Below, piece by piece: positions 42,794-50,564 of a stretch of 64,000 nt of DNA (the stretch's first letter is position 1; each line of letters starts with the position of its first letter). The notes beneath the pieces were generated by a model. It was not told the DNA's origin. It was given only the letters and a program-made list of their open reading frames with translations, and made no database searches. This DNA is from CADEDH01 sp050330635. Its GTDB lineage: Bacteria > Actinomycetota > Acidimicrobiia > Acidimicrobiales > SZUA-35. A program made the translations under genes and the position numbers. The stretch is taken from positions 1-64,000 of the forward strand of contig JBHJNQ010000061.1 of NCBI GenBank assembly GCA_050330635.1. Reading direction: 5' to 3'.

Positions 42794-43713
42794 CGGCGAC
42801 CGACGCCGTCTGGATCCGGACCGCCCCCGAGATCGAGATGACGGTCGACTGCGGTGGGGCGCCCCATGTCCTGCGGTGGTCGGGTGGCGGTCTGGTCCTC
42901 GCCGACCATCCCGAGCTCGACGCCGAGCTCGCGCTCGTCGCCTTCGGGGGTGCCGAGCCCCGATGCCTCGGCCTGCTGCGCCTGTGGAACGAGGCCGTGG
43001 CCGATGGGGGCTTCCTGGCCGAATGGGTCGACGAGAACCACTTGAACCGGGCTCGCCTGTCGTGGCTGACGATGGCCCTCGAGCGACTCCGCAACGAGGG
43101 CCTCCACGAGTTCCTGCGCGACCTCAGTCCGACCCGGGCCGAGCGCATGGGCCGGTTCGTGCTGTCGTTCCCCCGGCCCTTCGTCGACCGGGCGGCCGGG
43201 GCGGTGGCCGAGGCCGTGACCGAGGGTGACGGTGTGGCCTGTCGGGGGGCGCCGGCGCTGGTACCGGCGGCGATCGCCGGTCGTCTCCGCCGGGCCTTCG
43301 TCGCCGCCGTGGGCGGCCGCCAGCTCGCCGTCGGGGCGGCCGCCCTCGTGCCGCTGCGCATCACCGTCGTTCCCGGCGAGCCGGGCGTGGCGGGGGCCCT
43401 CACGGGCGACGAACGAGGGGTCGACCTGGTGGTGAGCCCGACGTGGCTGCACCGGGTGTGGGCGGCCGGCGCCGCCGTGATCGGAGGTCACCTGGTGCTC
43501 CGCCTCGGCCCGGCCGGCGGCCCCGGCGAGGCGGTGGCCGGCGCCCGGTCGTCGACGGCGGCCACGGCGGCCACGGCGGCCACGGCGGACCTTGTGGTGT
43601 GGGACAGCGACCGGGCTCGTCCCCGCATCGAGCGACGCCCGGTGGTCGGTGACCGGGACGGCTGGCGGCTGGGGCCCCGACCGACGGCCAGCGGTCCCGA
43701 TGGCGCCCGCTGA
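42790..43713 (+). CDS. Third gene of the MoxR/VWA operon, unknown
   Basis: A 307-residue soluble protein that overlaps the VWA gene by ATGA. The N-terminal third has DCGGAPHVLRWSGGGLVLADHPELDAELALVAFGG. A helical Arg/Glu-rich middle follows (RLSWLTMALERLRNEGLHEFLRDL). The C-terminal part contains an (ACGGCGGCC)n tract at 43555-43588 coding TAA repeats. I recognise no family. Strict coupling to moxR and VWA suggests it is the client, adaptor or effector of that pair. Confidence 0.7.
   Translation: MTATDAVWIRTAPEIEMTVDCGGAPHVLRWSGGGLVLADHPELDAELALVAFGGAEPRCLGLLRLWNEAVADGGFLAEWVDENHLNRARLSWLTMALERLRNEGLHEFLRDLSPTRAERMGRFVLSFPRPFVDRAAGAVAEAVTEGDGVACRGAPALVPAAIAGRLRRAFVAAVGGRQLAVGAAALVPLRITVVPGEPGVAGALTGDERGVDLVVSPTWLHRVWAAGAAVIGGHLVLRLGPAGGPGEAVAGARSSTAATAATAATADLVVWDSDRARPRIERRPVVGDRDGWRLGPRPTASGPDGAR
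43555..43588. repeat. 9-bp microsatellite-like repeat
   Basis: ACGGCGGCC repeated three times plus a partial unit, in frame in the unknown third gene of the MoxR operon; it encodes TAA repeats and could vary by slippage without a frameshift. Confidence 0.8.
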
Positions 43714-43732
43714 CCGGCCATCGGCGCCGACC

Positions 43733-44335
43733 TCAGGGGGCGCCGCCCACGAGGGTGGCGGCGAGATGGCCGAAGGCCCGGTCGCCCTGGTCCTCGGTCT
43801 CGACGAACCCGTCGAGCTCGGCCTGGACGAAGCCGTTGACGGCGGTCACGGTGAGGAGCACGTCGGCGACGGGGGCTGGCCCGTCGCCCCGCCGGAGCGG
43901 ACCCATGGCCTCGGCCACGAGCTCGAAGAACCGCTTGCGGAGGCTCTCGAGACTGCCACGGTCGGTACCGTCGGGTCCGCTGGCGCTGGTCAGCATCAGG
44001 AATCGGGTCGGCCACCGGCGGCAGTAGCTCCGGTAGCCGTCGAGGAGCTCGGCCAGGGCGGTGGGGTCGCCGTCCTCGCCCGTCGCGCTGAGGCGTTGCA
44101 TGGCCCGGTCGAAGAACGACTCCATGTCGGCCGTGGCCCGCTGGTACATGGCGTCGATGACGGCGTCCCGGCTGCCGAAATAGGTGTATATGGTCTGACT
44201 CGTCGTCTCGGCCTCGGCCGCCAGACGGCGGACGGTGAGTCCGAGATCACGCTGCCGGTAGTAGATGCGCTCGGCGGCGTCGAGGAGCTGCCGCCGCTTG
44301 GCGTCCGTGTGGTCAGTTCGAGGATTCGCTGTCAA
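43733..44335 (-). CDS. TetR-family transcription regulator
   Basis: A 200-residue TetR protein. The helix-turn-helix region is RRQLLDAAERIYYRQRDLGLTVRRLAAEAETTSQTIYTYFGSRDAVIDAMYQ. The C-terminal ligand domain fits the TetR_C_33-like class (FVQAELDGFVETEDQGDRAFGHLAATL). The start is TTG 44335, unusual but the only one that gives the usual short N-terminus. A TTAC-9-GTAA repeat lies about 110 bp upstream. Confidence 0.9.
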   Translation of the reverse strand: MTANPRTDHTDAKRRQLLDAAERIYYRQRDLGLTVRRLAAEAETTSQTIYTYFGSRDAVIDAMYQRATADMESFFDRAMQRLSATGEDGDPTALAELLDGYRSYCRRWPTRFLMLTSASGPDGTDRGSLESLRKRFFELVAEAMGPLRRGDGPAPVADVLLTVTAVNGFVQAELDGFVETEDQGDRAFGHLAATLVGGAP

Positions 44336-44446
44336 CTGCTACGTGCCTTCGCGCCGGTGGGTGGTCAGTCGGTCGTTGCGAGCCGGGCCGTGCCGGCTCG
44401 GGTCGTCAGCTCGTCGCCCAATCTGTCAGCTCGGCTACACAAGCGA

Positions 44447-44463
44447 TTACCAGAGTAGCGTAA
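44447..44463. promoter_or_regulatory. Possible TetR operator
   Basis: TTAC-N9-GTAA inverted repeat upstream of the tetR start. The arms are only 4 bp, so this is weak. Confidence 0.2.
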
Positions 44464-44520
44464 CGGCCCACGACCAGCCGACGATCGTCACCATGGCCGC
44501 TGCGAGGTCGATCAGCGCGC

Positions 44521-44676
44521 TCAGCCCGAACCCCTTGACCACCGCCAGCGCCAACCGCCCGGCCACGGCGACGTCACCACAACCCCGGCAGACCGGGCAA
44601 CAGGGGGTATGACCGTGCCGATCAGGCCCACGACCATCACCAACCCGATCAGGACGGTGGCGAGACCGTCGCTCAT
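44521..44676 (-). pseudogene. Small membrane protein or frameshifted DUF456-like remnant
   Basis: ATG 44676 opens MSDGLATVLIGLVMVVGLIGTVIP, a clear membrane helix like the start of DUF456 proteins. The natural continuation LLPGLPGLW is found in the next frame after a C-run (CCCCC), and a further hydrophobic stretch (GRLALAVVKGFGLSALIDLAAAMVTIVGW) in the third frame. The in-frame product is only 51 residues. Most likely this is a decayed gene. Confidence 0.35.
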
Positions 44677-44722
44677 GGCCGCTCAGTCCCCGCCGCCCGG
44701 GTGCGGCCCGACCGGCTGGCGG

Positions 44723-46198
44723 TCAACGGGCCCGACGGAGCTGGTCGACCGGGGCGAAGTCGTCGGTCAGCACCTCGGCGTCGCCCACCAGCTCGGCCGT
44801 CGCCTCCTCGTCGAGCAGGCGGCCGTCGGCGGGATCGACCTCGATGTCCGGCAGTGGCTCGTTGGACGCGATCAGAAGGAGGTTTCTGGGCTCGCCATGG
44901 TCGAGACCGTCGGGTGGGACGATGAGGGCGACGTGCTCGAAGTGGACGGCGTAGGTGGCGAGCTCGGCCCGGGCGAAGTCGACACCTCCGCCGTCGATCA
45001 GGTTGGCCGCCACCACCCCACCGGGCCGAAGGACCCGGTCGATCTCCTGCACGAACCGGTCGGTCGTCAGGTGCCACGGGATGGTCAGGCCGCTGAACGC
45101 ATCCCCCACGACGAGGTCGTAGGCGTCGTCGGGCAGGGTCCTGATCGTGAGGCGGGCGTCGCCCGTCGCCACCGCCAGCGTCGGCGACGTCACCAGACCA
45201 AGGCGCTCCTCGGCCACGGTCACCATCTCCTCGTCGATCTCGAGCACCAGGTTGGTCGAATCCGGACGGGTCGCCGCCAGGTAGCGGGGGTAGGTGAAGC
45301 CGGCGCCGCCGAGGTGGAGGGTGTCGACGGGACCCTCGGGCAGCCCGGCGGTGACGTCGGCGAACAACCGCATGTAGCGGAACTCGAGGTAGCGGGGATC
45401 GTCGAGGTCGACATAGGAGTTCCTCGTGCCGTTCAACACGACGGCGATCCCCCCCTTGCGGTCCGGGTCGGATTCGAGCTGGACACAGGCGTACGCCGTC
45501 TCCGCGTCGCACGGCGACGGGATGACGGCGGCACCGAAACCGACGATGAAACCGATCATCAACCAGCCCTTCTGCGCCGCCAACCGTCCCCAGCCCGTCA
45601 GCAGCGCACCCGCCACCACCAGGGCCAATCCGATGACCGTGATCAGCTGACGGGTGGGGAACAGCGCCACGAACACGAAGCCCGACAGGAACGTCCCGGC
45701 CAACGCGCCAGCGGTGCCGGCGGCCGACAGGTTGCCGACCGTACGACCGGTGCGGCCGAGGTCCTCGAGCGTGAGCTTGGCCACCATCGGATTGACGGCG
45801 CTGAGGATGGCGGCGGGGACGAAGAAGCTGATGGCGGTCAGGAACACGATGCTGGCGGGGTCGGCAGCCTGCACCGGGCCCAGGGCCGACACGATGAGGG
45901 GCGCCACCCACGTCGACGCCCCGCCGGCCATGATCGTGGGCCCGACCAGCGGCGCCGGATCCGCCCGGTCGGCCAGCCGGCCGCCGGCCGCCGTGCCGAC
46001 GGCGATGGCGGCCAGGATCGTGCCGATGATCCCGGTGAAGGTCTCGAGCGAGACCCCGATGATGGGAGCCAACAGCCTGCCGGCCAGGATCTCGAGCACG
46101 AGGATGCAGAAGGAGGTGACGAAGACCAGGAAGGCGCCGAACCGGGTGCTCATCGACGGGGGGCGTGGGTGGGCATCGGCCCGTTCTACCGCCTCCAT
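44723..46198 (-). CDS. Membrane-fused spermidine-synthase-like protein
   Basis: A 491-residue protein. Residues 15-230 hold about six helices (FGAFLVFVTSFCILVLEILAGRLLAPIIGVSLETFTGIIGTILAAIAVG and onward), as in MFS-like spermidine-synthase fusions. The C-terminal about 200 residues form a SAM/dcSAM-type Rossmann domain (LHLGGAGFTYPRYLA, LEIDEEMVTVAEERLGL, GDARLTIRTLPDDAYDLVVGDAF). Its real reaction is unknown; such fusions are rarely true spermidine synthases. ATG 46198 has GGGAGG 9 nt upstream; a later ATG (46153) lacks one. It is divergent from the GAF gene, with 82 bp between starts. Confidence 0.87.
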   Translation of the reverse strand: MEAVERADAHPRPPSMSTRFGAFLVFVTSFCILVLEILAGRLLAPIIGVSLETFTGIIGTILAAIAVGTAAGGRLADRADPAPLVGPTIMAGGASTWVAPLIVSALGPVQAADPASIVFLTAISFFVPAAILSAVNPMVAKLTLEDLGRTGRTVGNLSAAGTAGALAGTFLSGFVFVALFPTRQLITVIGLALVVAGALLTGWGRLAAQKGWLMIGFIVGFGAAVIPSPCDAETAYACVQLESDPDRKGGIAVVLNGTRNSYVDLDDPRYLEFRYMRLFADVTAGLPEGPVDTLHLGGAGFTYPRYLAATRPDSTNLVLEIDEEMVTVAEERLGLVTSPTLAVATGDARLTIRTLPDDAYDLVVGDAFSGLTIPWHLTTDRFVQEIDRVLRPGGVVAANLIDGGGVDFARAELATYAVHFEHVALIVPPDGLDHGEPRNLLLIASNEPLPDIEVDPADGRLLDEEATAELVGDAEVLTDDFAPVDQLRRAR

Positions 46199-46280
46199 CG
46201 ACCACCGCCTCCCACGGGCTCCAACCGCCGACGGATGCCGCCGCGTTCCCGCCCACGACGGGACTAGGGTCGGGGCGATC

Positions 46281-46829
46281 ATGGTTATGTCCGTCCGTCC
46301 CACGTTCCAGGCGATCGTCGATCACGCCACATCCGCCACCGGTGCGTCGAGCGCCTGGCTGCTGGCCGTGGTCGGCGACGGCCTGCAGGTGATCGCCACC
46401 GCCGGCCTGGCCAGCGGGAACACCACCATCGGCACCGTCATCACGCCGACCGGGGCCCAGGGCTACGTGCTGTCGTCGGGGCAGCCGGCGGCGCTCATGC
46501 CCCAGCCCAACGACCTGGCGAACGACGGTGCCGCCGGCTTTCCCGGGGTGCCGATCTCGGTGCTCGCCGCCCCCTGCGGCGACGAGACCGTACTCGGCGT
46601 CCTCGAGGTGGCGGAGAAGGAGGGGGCGGCACCGTTCACCTTCGACGACATCGACGCGGTCGCCGTCCTGGCGTCGATCGCCGGCGCGGCGCTGTCCGAG
46701 GAGTCGGTGGCGGCCGACGAGGTCAGCTCGCCGGGCGAGCTGGCGGCCGAACTGACCCGGCTGGCGACGCAGAGCCCCGCCCGGTACGCCGACACGGCGC
46801 GCATCATCGAGTCCCTCCTGGGCCAATGA
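46281..46829 (+). CDS. GAF-domain protein partnered with the subtilase-kinase fusion
   Basis: A 182-residue soluble protein that is almost one GAF domain: FQAIVDHATSATGASSAWLLAVVGDGLQVIATAGL, GYVLSSGQPAALMPQP, SVLAAPCGDETVLGVLEVAEKEGAAPFTFDDIDAVAVLASIAGAAL. A short acidic tail follows. GAF domains bind small ligands or other proteins. TAGGGT at 46265-46270 may be its -10. ATG 46281 and ATG 46287 are both possible. Its stop overlaps the next start by ATGA, so the two proteins are made together. Confidence 0.87.
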   Translation: MVMSVRPTFQAIVDHATSATGASSAWLLAVVGDGLQVIATAGLASGNTTIGTVITPTGAQGYVLSSGQPAALMPQPNDLANDGAAGFPGVPISVLAAPCGDETVLGVLEVAEKEGAAPFTFDDIDAVAVLASIAGAALSEESVAADEVSSPGELAAELTRLATQSPARYADTARIIESLLGQ

Positions 46830-48676
46830 CCGACCAGCGTCCGGCGTGGTCCCGCGAATCGGTGATGCTGCGCCTCCCGGGCATCACCACCATCGAGGAC
46901 TTCTCCCCCGAGTGGGCCTTCGACGGCAGCAGCGGGGCCGGCGTCCGGGTCGCCGTCATCGACTCCGGTGTCGAGGCCACCCACCCGATGCTGGTGGGCG
47001 CGATCGACATCGACGGCGGCGTCGAGTTCAGCGTGGACGAGACCGGGTCCGTCGCCCGCCGGGACGGCCCCCACGCCGACGTCTACGGTCACGGCACGGC
47101 CTGTGCGGGCATCATCCACGCCCTCGCTCCCGACGCCGTGATCACGAGCGTCCGGGTGCTCGACGAGGGGTTGCGGGGCAAGGCGGCCGCCTTCCACGCC
47201 GGACTGACGTGGGCCGTCGACCACGGCTTCGACGTGATCAACCTGTCGCTGGGCGCGGCCAAGCGGGAGTGGGCCCTGGCCTTCCACGACACCTGCGACC
47301 GCGGTTACTTCGCCAACTCGTTCATCGTCACCGCCGCCAACAACATCAACCGGGAGTCGTTCCCGTCCCTGTTCGCCTCCGTGACCAGCGTCGCCAGCAA
47401 CAACTCGAGCGACCCGCTGCGGTTCCACTTCAACCCCGAGCCACCGACGGAGTTCCTGGCCCGGGGGATCGACGTCGAGGTCCCCTGGCTCGACGGAACG
47501 ACGATCGTGACCACCGGCAACTCCTTCGCCGCCCCTCACATCGCCGGATTCGCCGCCCTGATCAAGGCCAAGCACCCCCACCTCCGCCCGTTCCAGATCA
47601 AGACCGCCCTCTGGGCCGCCTCGGCCAACGTGAGGGAATCGGTCCTCCTCGACCGGGCGGGCCGGGGTACGACGGCGACCCCCGGTCGCCGTTCGATTCC
47701 GGCCCCTGTGGCCGGCCCCGCCGGGCCACCGGTGGCGCCGCCCCGTCCCTTCACCGTCGGACTCGACGAACGGGACGAGATCCAGGCCCTGATGGCCGAC
47801 TACCGCGTCGGCCCCCTGCTGGCCCGGGGCCCGTGGGGGCCCGTCTATTCCGCCATCGGCGACGACGGGGCCGTGGCCCTCCGCCGCCTCGACCCGGCCC
47901 TGGCCTCCGATGCGGGGACCCGAGCCCGGTTCGCCACCAGCGTGCGGATCGCCGCCGGCCTCCGCCACCCCCACATCCTCCCGATCATCGAGCTCCGGGA
48001 GCACGACTACTTCGCGGTGATGGTGATGCCCCTGTGCCCGTCGAACCTGGCCCTGGAGCGGGGCGGGGGACGACTTCCGCCGGCGGCGGCGGTGACCGCC
48101 GTGCTGTCGGTGCTGCGGGGCCTCCATTTCGCCCACCGATCGGGCATCTACCACGGTGACCTTCGACCGGAGAACGCCCTCGTCGATCGGCAGCAGCGGG
48201 TGGTGGTGAGCGACGTCGGCATCGCCGCCGCCCTCACCAGCGACGTCCGCACCAGCAGCGCCCCCAACGATCCGTCGTCGTGGCGGTACCTGGCCCCCGA
48301 GCAGCTGGACGGATCGGCCATCGGGGCCTACACCGACGTGCACGCCGCCGGCCTCCTCCTCTTCGAGCTCATGACCGGGCACCTCCCCTACCCGACCGTC
48401 ACCCGCCTCGGTGAGCTGGTTCGGCAGCGGGCGGCCGCCGGACCGCGCTCGCTGGCCGAGCTCGATCCCGACCTCCCCGGCGATCTGGTGGCTGTCGCCG
48501 ATCGGGCCGTCGCCACCGACGCCGCGGTCCGCTTCCCGTCGGTCGAGGCGTTCGCCGCCGCCCTGGCTGGTGCCGCCGAGCTCGAGCTCGGCCCGCGCTG
48601 GGCCCAGGGTCAACCCTTCGTCCTCGTCGACGACCGTCCCCGGTCGGCACCGGTCGGCCCCGGTCCGATCCGGTGA
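46826..48676 (+). CDS. Subtilisin-like protease fused to a degenerate Ser/Thr kinase domain
   Basis: A 616-residue two-domain protein without signal peptide or membrane helix, so probably cytoplasmic. Residues 35-275 are an S8 subtilase with all catalytic residues: Asp46 (VIDSGVEATHP), His89 (YGHGTACAGI), Ser233 (GNSFAAPHIAG) and an oxyanion Asn near 172 (TAANN). After a Pro-rich linker (290-310), residues 325-580 form a protein-kinase fold. It has a Gly-loop GPWGPVY, HGDLRPEN (443-450), DVG (463-465) and APEQL. The usual ATP-binding Lys is Arg353 (VALRRL), HRD is HGD and DFG is DVG. The kinase half may therefore be weak or inactive. It overlaps the GAF gene by 4 bp. Confidence 0.9.
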   Translation: MTDQRPAWSRESVMLRLPGITTIEDFSPEWAFDGSSGAGVRVAVIDSGVEATHPMLVGAIDIDGGVEFSVDETGSVARRDGPHADVYGHGTACAGIIHALAPDAVITSVRVLDEGLRGKAAAFHAGLTWAVDHGFDVINLSLGAAKREWALAFHDTCDRGYFANSFIVTAANNINRESFPSLFASVTSVASNNSSDPLRFHFNPEPPTEFLARGIDVEVPWLDGTTIVTTGNSFAAPHIAGFAALIKAKHPHLRPFQIKTALWAASANVRESVLLDRAGRGTTATPGRRSIPAPVAGPAGPPVAPPRPFTVGLDERDEIQALMADYRVGPLLARGPWGPVYSAIGDDGAVALRRLDPALASDAGTRARFATSVRIAAGLRHPHILPIIELREHDYFAVMVMPLCPSNLALERGGGRLPPAAAVTAVLSVLRGLHFAHRSGIYHGDLRPENALVDRQQRVVVSDVGIAAALTSDVRTSSAPNDPSSWRYLAPEQLDGSAIGAYTDVHAAGLLLFELMTGHLPYPTVTRLGELVRQRAAAGPRSLAELDPDLPGDLVAVADRAVATDAAVRFPSVEAFAAALAGAAELELGPRWAQGQPFVLVDDRPRSAPVGPGPIR

Positions 48677-48693
48677 GGCGGGTCCTCCGGCAA

Positions 48694-48705
48694 CCGGCAT
48701 GCCGG
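48694..48705. promoter_or_regulatory. 12-bp perfect palindrome between genes
   Basis: CCGGCATGCCGG lies 18 nt after the subtilase-kinase stop and before the PEP-mobile-domain gene. It could be an operator or part of a terminator. Confidence 0.3.
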
Positions 48706-48759
48706 GGTCGTCGCCGTGATCTACGCTGACGTGACCGACGACACATGGTGGAGGACGAG

Positions 48760-50535
48760 ATGGTCGAACGATGGCTGGTGGAGACCGAGCCCCACCCGAG
48801 GTTCCGTTTCTACACCCGAGCCAACATCGGTGAGGTCTTCCCCGATCCGGTCGCTCCGCTGTCATTCAACTGGTTCGAGAATCCGGACGGGATCGGGGGT
48901 GCCGAGTGGGGCTTCCGAGACGCCTACTACCGCATCGGCGTCATGTCCCCCGACGAGCTGCCTCCCGACCGGGCCGTCTTCCTCGGGGTCAACGGCGGCT
49001 ACGGCTACCTGAACGCCTCCGCCCTCCGTCTCCTCGGTCACCGGGCCCCGGGCATGACGGCGTCCGACATCGACGAGGCCTTCTTCGGCGACGCCCCCGG
49101 CGTCCCCCCGTTCGTCGCCGAGCCCGGGGACGACCGCCCCGACCTGGCGGAGAAGATTGGCGAGACGTTCACCTGGGCGCTGACCACTCCCGACCTCCCC
49201 GACGTGGCGGCCGACGAGGCGATGGTCAACCGTCTGCGCCGGGAGCGGCCCGACCTCACGGCCATGAGCGACCACGAGCTCGTCCGCCGGGTCTGGGACC
49301 TCATGGACACTCACTTCTCCCGCCTGTTCTCCCAGCATGTCTTCATCACCTTCCTGGCGTCGATCCCCACCGGCATCATCACCAAGGTGGCGGCGGCCGT
49401 CGGCCAACCGACCGCCGCCCTCAAGCTGATCGCCGGGGTGGGCGACGTCGAATCGGCCGCCCCGTCGATGGCGATGTGGGACCTGGGTCGGCGGGTGGCC
49501 GGCTCGGAGAGCCTCACCGCCATCTTCGATGCCGGCATCCTCCATCTCGACGACCGGCTACGGGCCAGCGAGAACCCCGACGCGCTGGCCTTCGTCGACG
49601 CCTTCGACGAGTTCCTCCTGGCCTACGGGGCCCGCGGCCCCAACGAGTGGGAGACCCGATCCCCGACATGGGAGACCGAGCCCGACCTGGCGCTCGCCGC
49701 CGTCGATCGCATGCGGCTGGCCGCCGCCTCGGCCGACCCCCGGGGTCACAACGCGGACCGGGCCCGGGAGCGGGAAGCGCTGGGCACCAGCATCATCGCC
49801 CTTCTCGCCGACGACCCGGAGACCCAGGGCCGGTTCCAGGCCGCCCTCCACTCCGCCACGGTGTTCATGCCGGGCCGGGAGCGGACCAAGACGAACTGCA
49901 TCAAGCTGATTCATGAGGCTCGGGTGGCGCTGGTCGAGTGGGGTCGGCGGTGTGTCGCCGCCGGGACGTTTCCTGCCGTCCGGTCCTATGGGTTGCTGAC
50001 CAAGGAGGAGATGTTCCGCTTCCTCGAGGCCCCCGCGGGGTTCCATCAGGTCCTGGCCGAGCGGGAGGCCCTGATGGCCGAGGTGTCTGCTCTCCGGGAG
50101 CCCTTCCTCTTCGTCGGTCAGCCCCCGCCCATGTCGACCTACCCCCGGCGCGATGCGGTGACGACGGTCCCCGTCCGACCGGGGGAGATACTCCAGGGGG
50201 TGCCGGGCTGTCCCGGCTCGGCCCGCGGCGTGGCCCGCGTCGTCACCGACGCCCACGACCCGCGGGCCCTCGCTCCGGGCGACATCCTCGTGGCCCCCAT
50301 CACCGATCCGTCGTGGACACCGCTGTTCGTGCCGGCCGCCGCCGTGGTGGTCGATGTCGGCGCCCCCCTCAGCCACGCCATCATCGTCAGCCGGGAACTG
50401 GGCATCCCGTGTGTCGTCTCCGCCACCGACGCCACCCGCCGCATCCCCGACGGCGCCACGATCGACGTCGACGGTGACACCGGACGGATCACGGTGATCG
50501 ACGTCCCGGCCGGAATCGCCGTGCCGGCGGGCTGA
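48760..50535 (+). CDS. PEP-utilising enzyme, mobile (phosphohistidine) domain protein without ATP-grasp
   Basis: A 591-residue protein. The first about 470 residues match the substrate-side region of PEP-synthase-like or rifampin-phosphotransferase-like proteins (RFRFYTRANIGEVFPDPVAPLSFNW, a long helical domain). Residues 480-585 are the swivelling domain with GAPLSHAIIVSRELGIPCVVSATDA; His539 is the presumed phospho-carrier. The ATP-grasp domain is absent, so it cannot phosphorylate itself from ATP unless a partner supplies it. ATG 48760 is favoured by GGAGG 6 nt before it; ATG 48745 is 5 codons earlier. It is probably not in the subtilase-kinase operon, as 68-83 bp and a palindrome intervene. 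Confidence 0.83.
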   Translation: MVERWLVETEPHPRFRFYTRANIGEVFPDPVAPLSFNWFENPDGIGGAEWGFRDAYYRIGVMSPDELPPDRAVFLGVNGGYGYLNASALRLLGHRAPGMTASDIDEAFFGDAPGVPPFVAEPGDDRPDLAEKIGETFTWALTTPDLPDVAADEAMVNRLRRERPDLTAMSDHELVRRVWDLMDTHFSRLFSQHVFITFLASIPTGIITKVAAAVGQPTAALKLIAGVGDVESAAPSMAMWDLGRRVAGSESLTAIFDAGILHLDDRLRASENPDALAFVDAFDEFLLAYGARGPNEWETRSPTWETEPDLALAAVDRMRLAAASADPRGHNADRAREREALGTSIIALLADDPETQGRFQAALHSATVFMPGRERTKTNCIKLIHEARVALVEWGRRCVAAGTFPAVRSYGLLTKEEMFRFLEAPAGFHQVLAEREALMAEVSALREPFLFVGQPPPMSTYPRRDAVTTVPVRPGEILQGVPGCPGSARGVARVVTDAHDPRALAPGDILVAPITDPSWTPLFVPAAAVVVDVGAPLSHAIIVSRELGIPCVVSATDATRRIPDGATIDVDGDTGRITVIDVPAGIAVPAG

Positions 50536-50564
50536 GTCGCCCACCGGACACCAGACCTCCGCGC

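Larger units (their letters stand above)
44336..44722. other. 387-bp region: TetR upstream sequence and small membrane-protein remnant
   Basis: It holds a possible TetR operator, TTAC-9-GTAA at 44447-44463, and a minus-strand frame at 44521-44676 (separate entry). No intact gene is certain. Confidence 0.5.

Noticed and set aside
44609..46267. Plus-strand frame opposite the spermidine-synthase-like gene
   Set aside because: Antisense shadow with Gly/Arg/Asp-rich text; the minus-strand gene has six helices and a Rossmann domain.
44673..48865. Long minus-strand frames opposite the GAF/subtilase-kinase genes and overlapping the spermidine-synthase-like gene
   Set aside because: Arg/Gly/Asp-rich shadow translations; the real genes in these regions have intact catalytic motifs in other frames.
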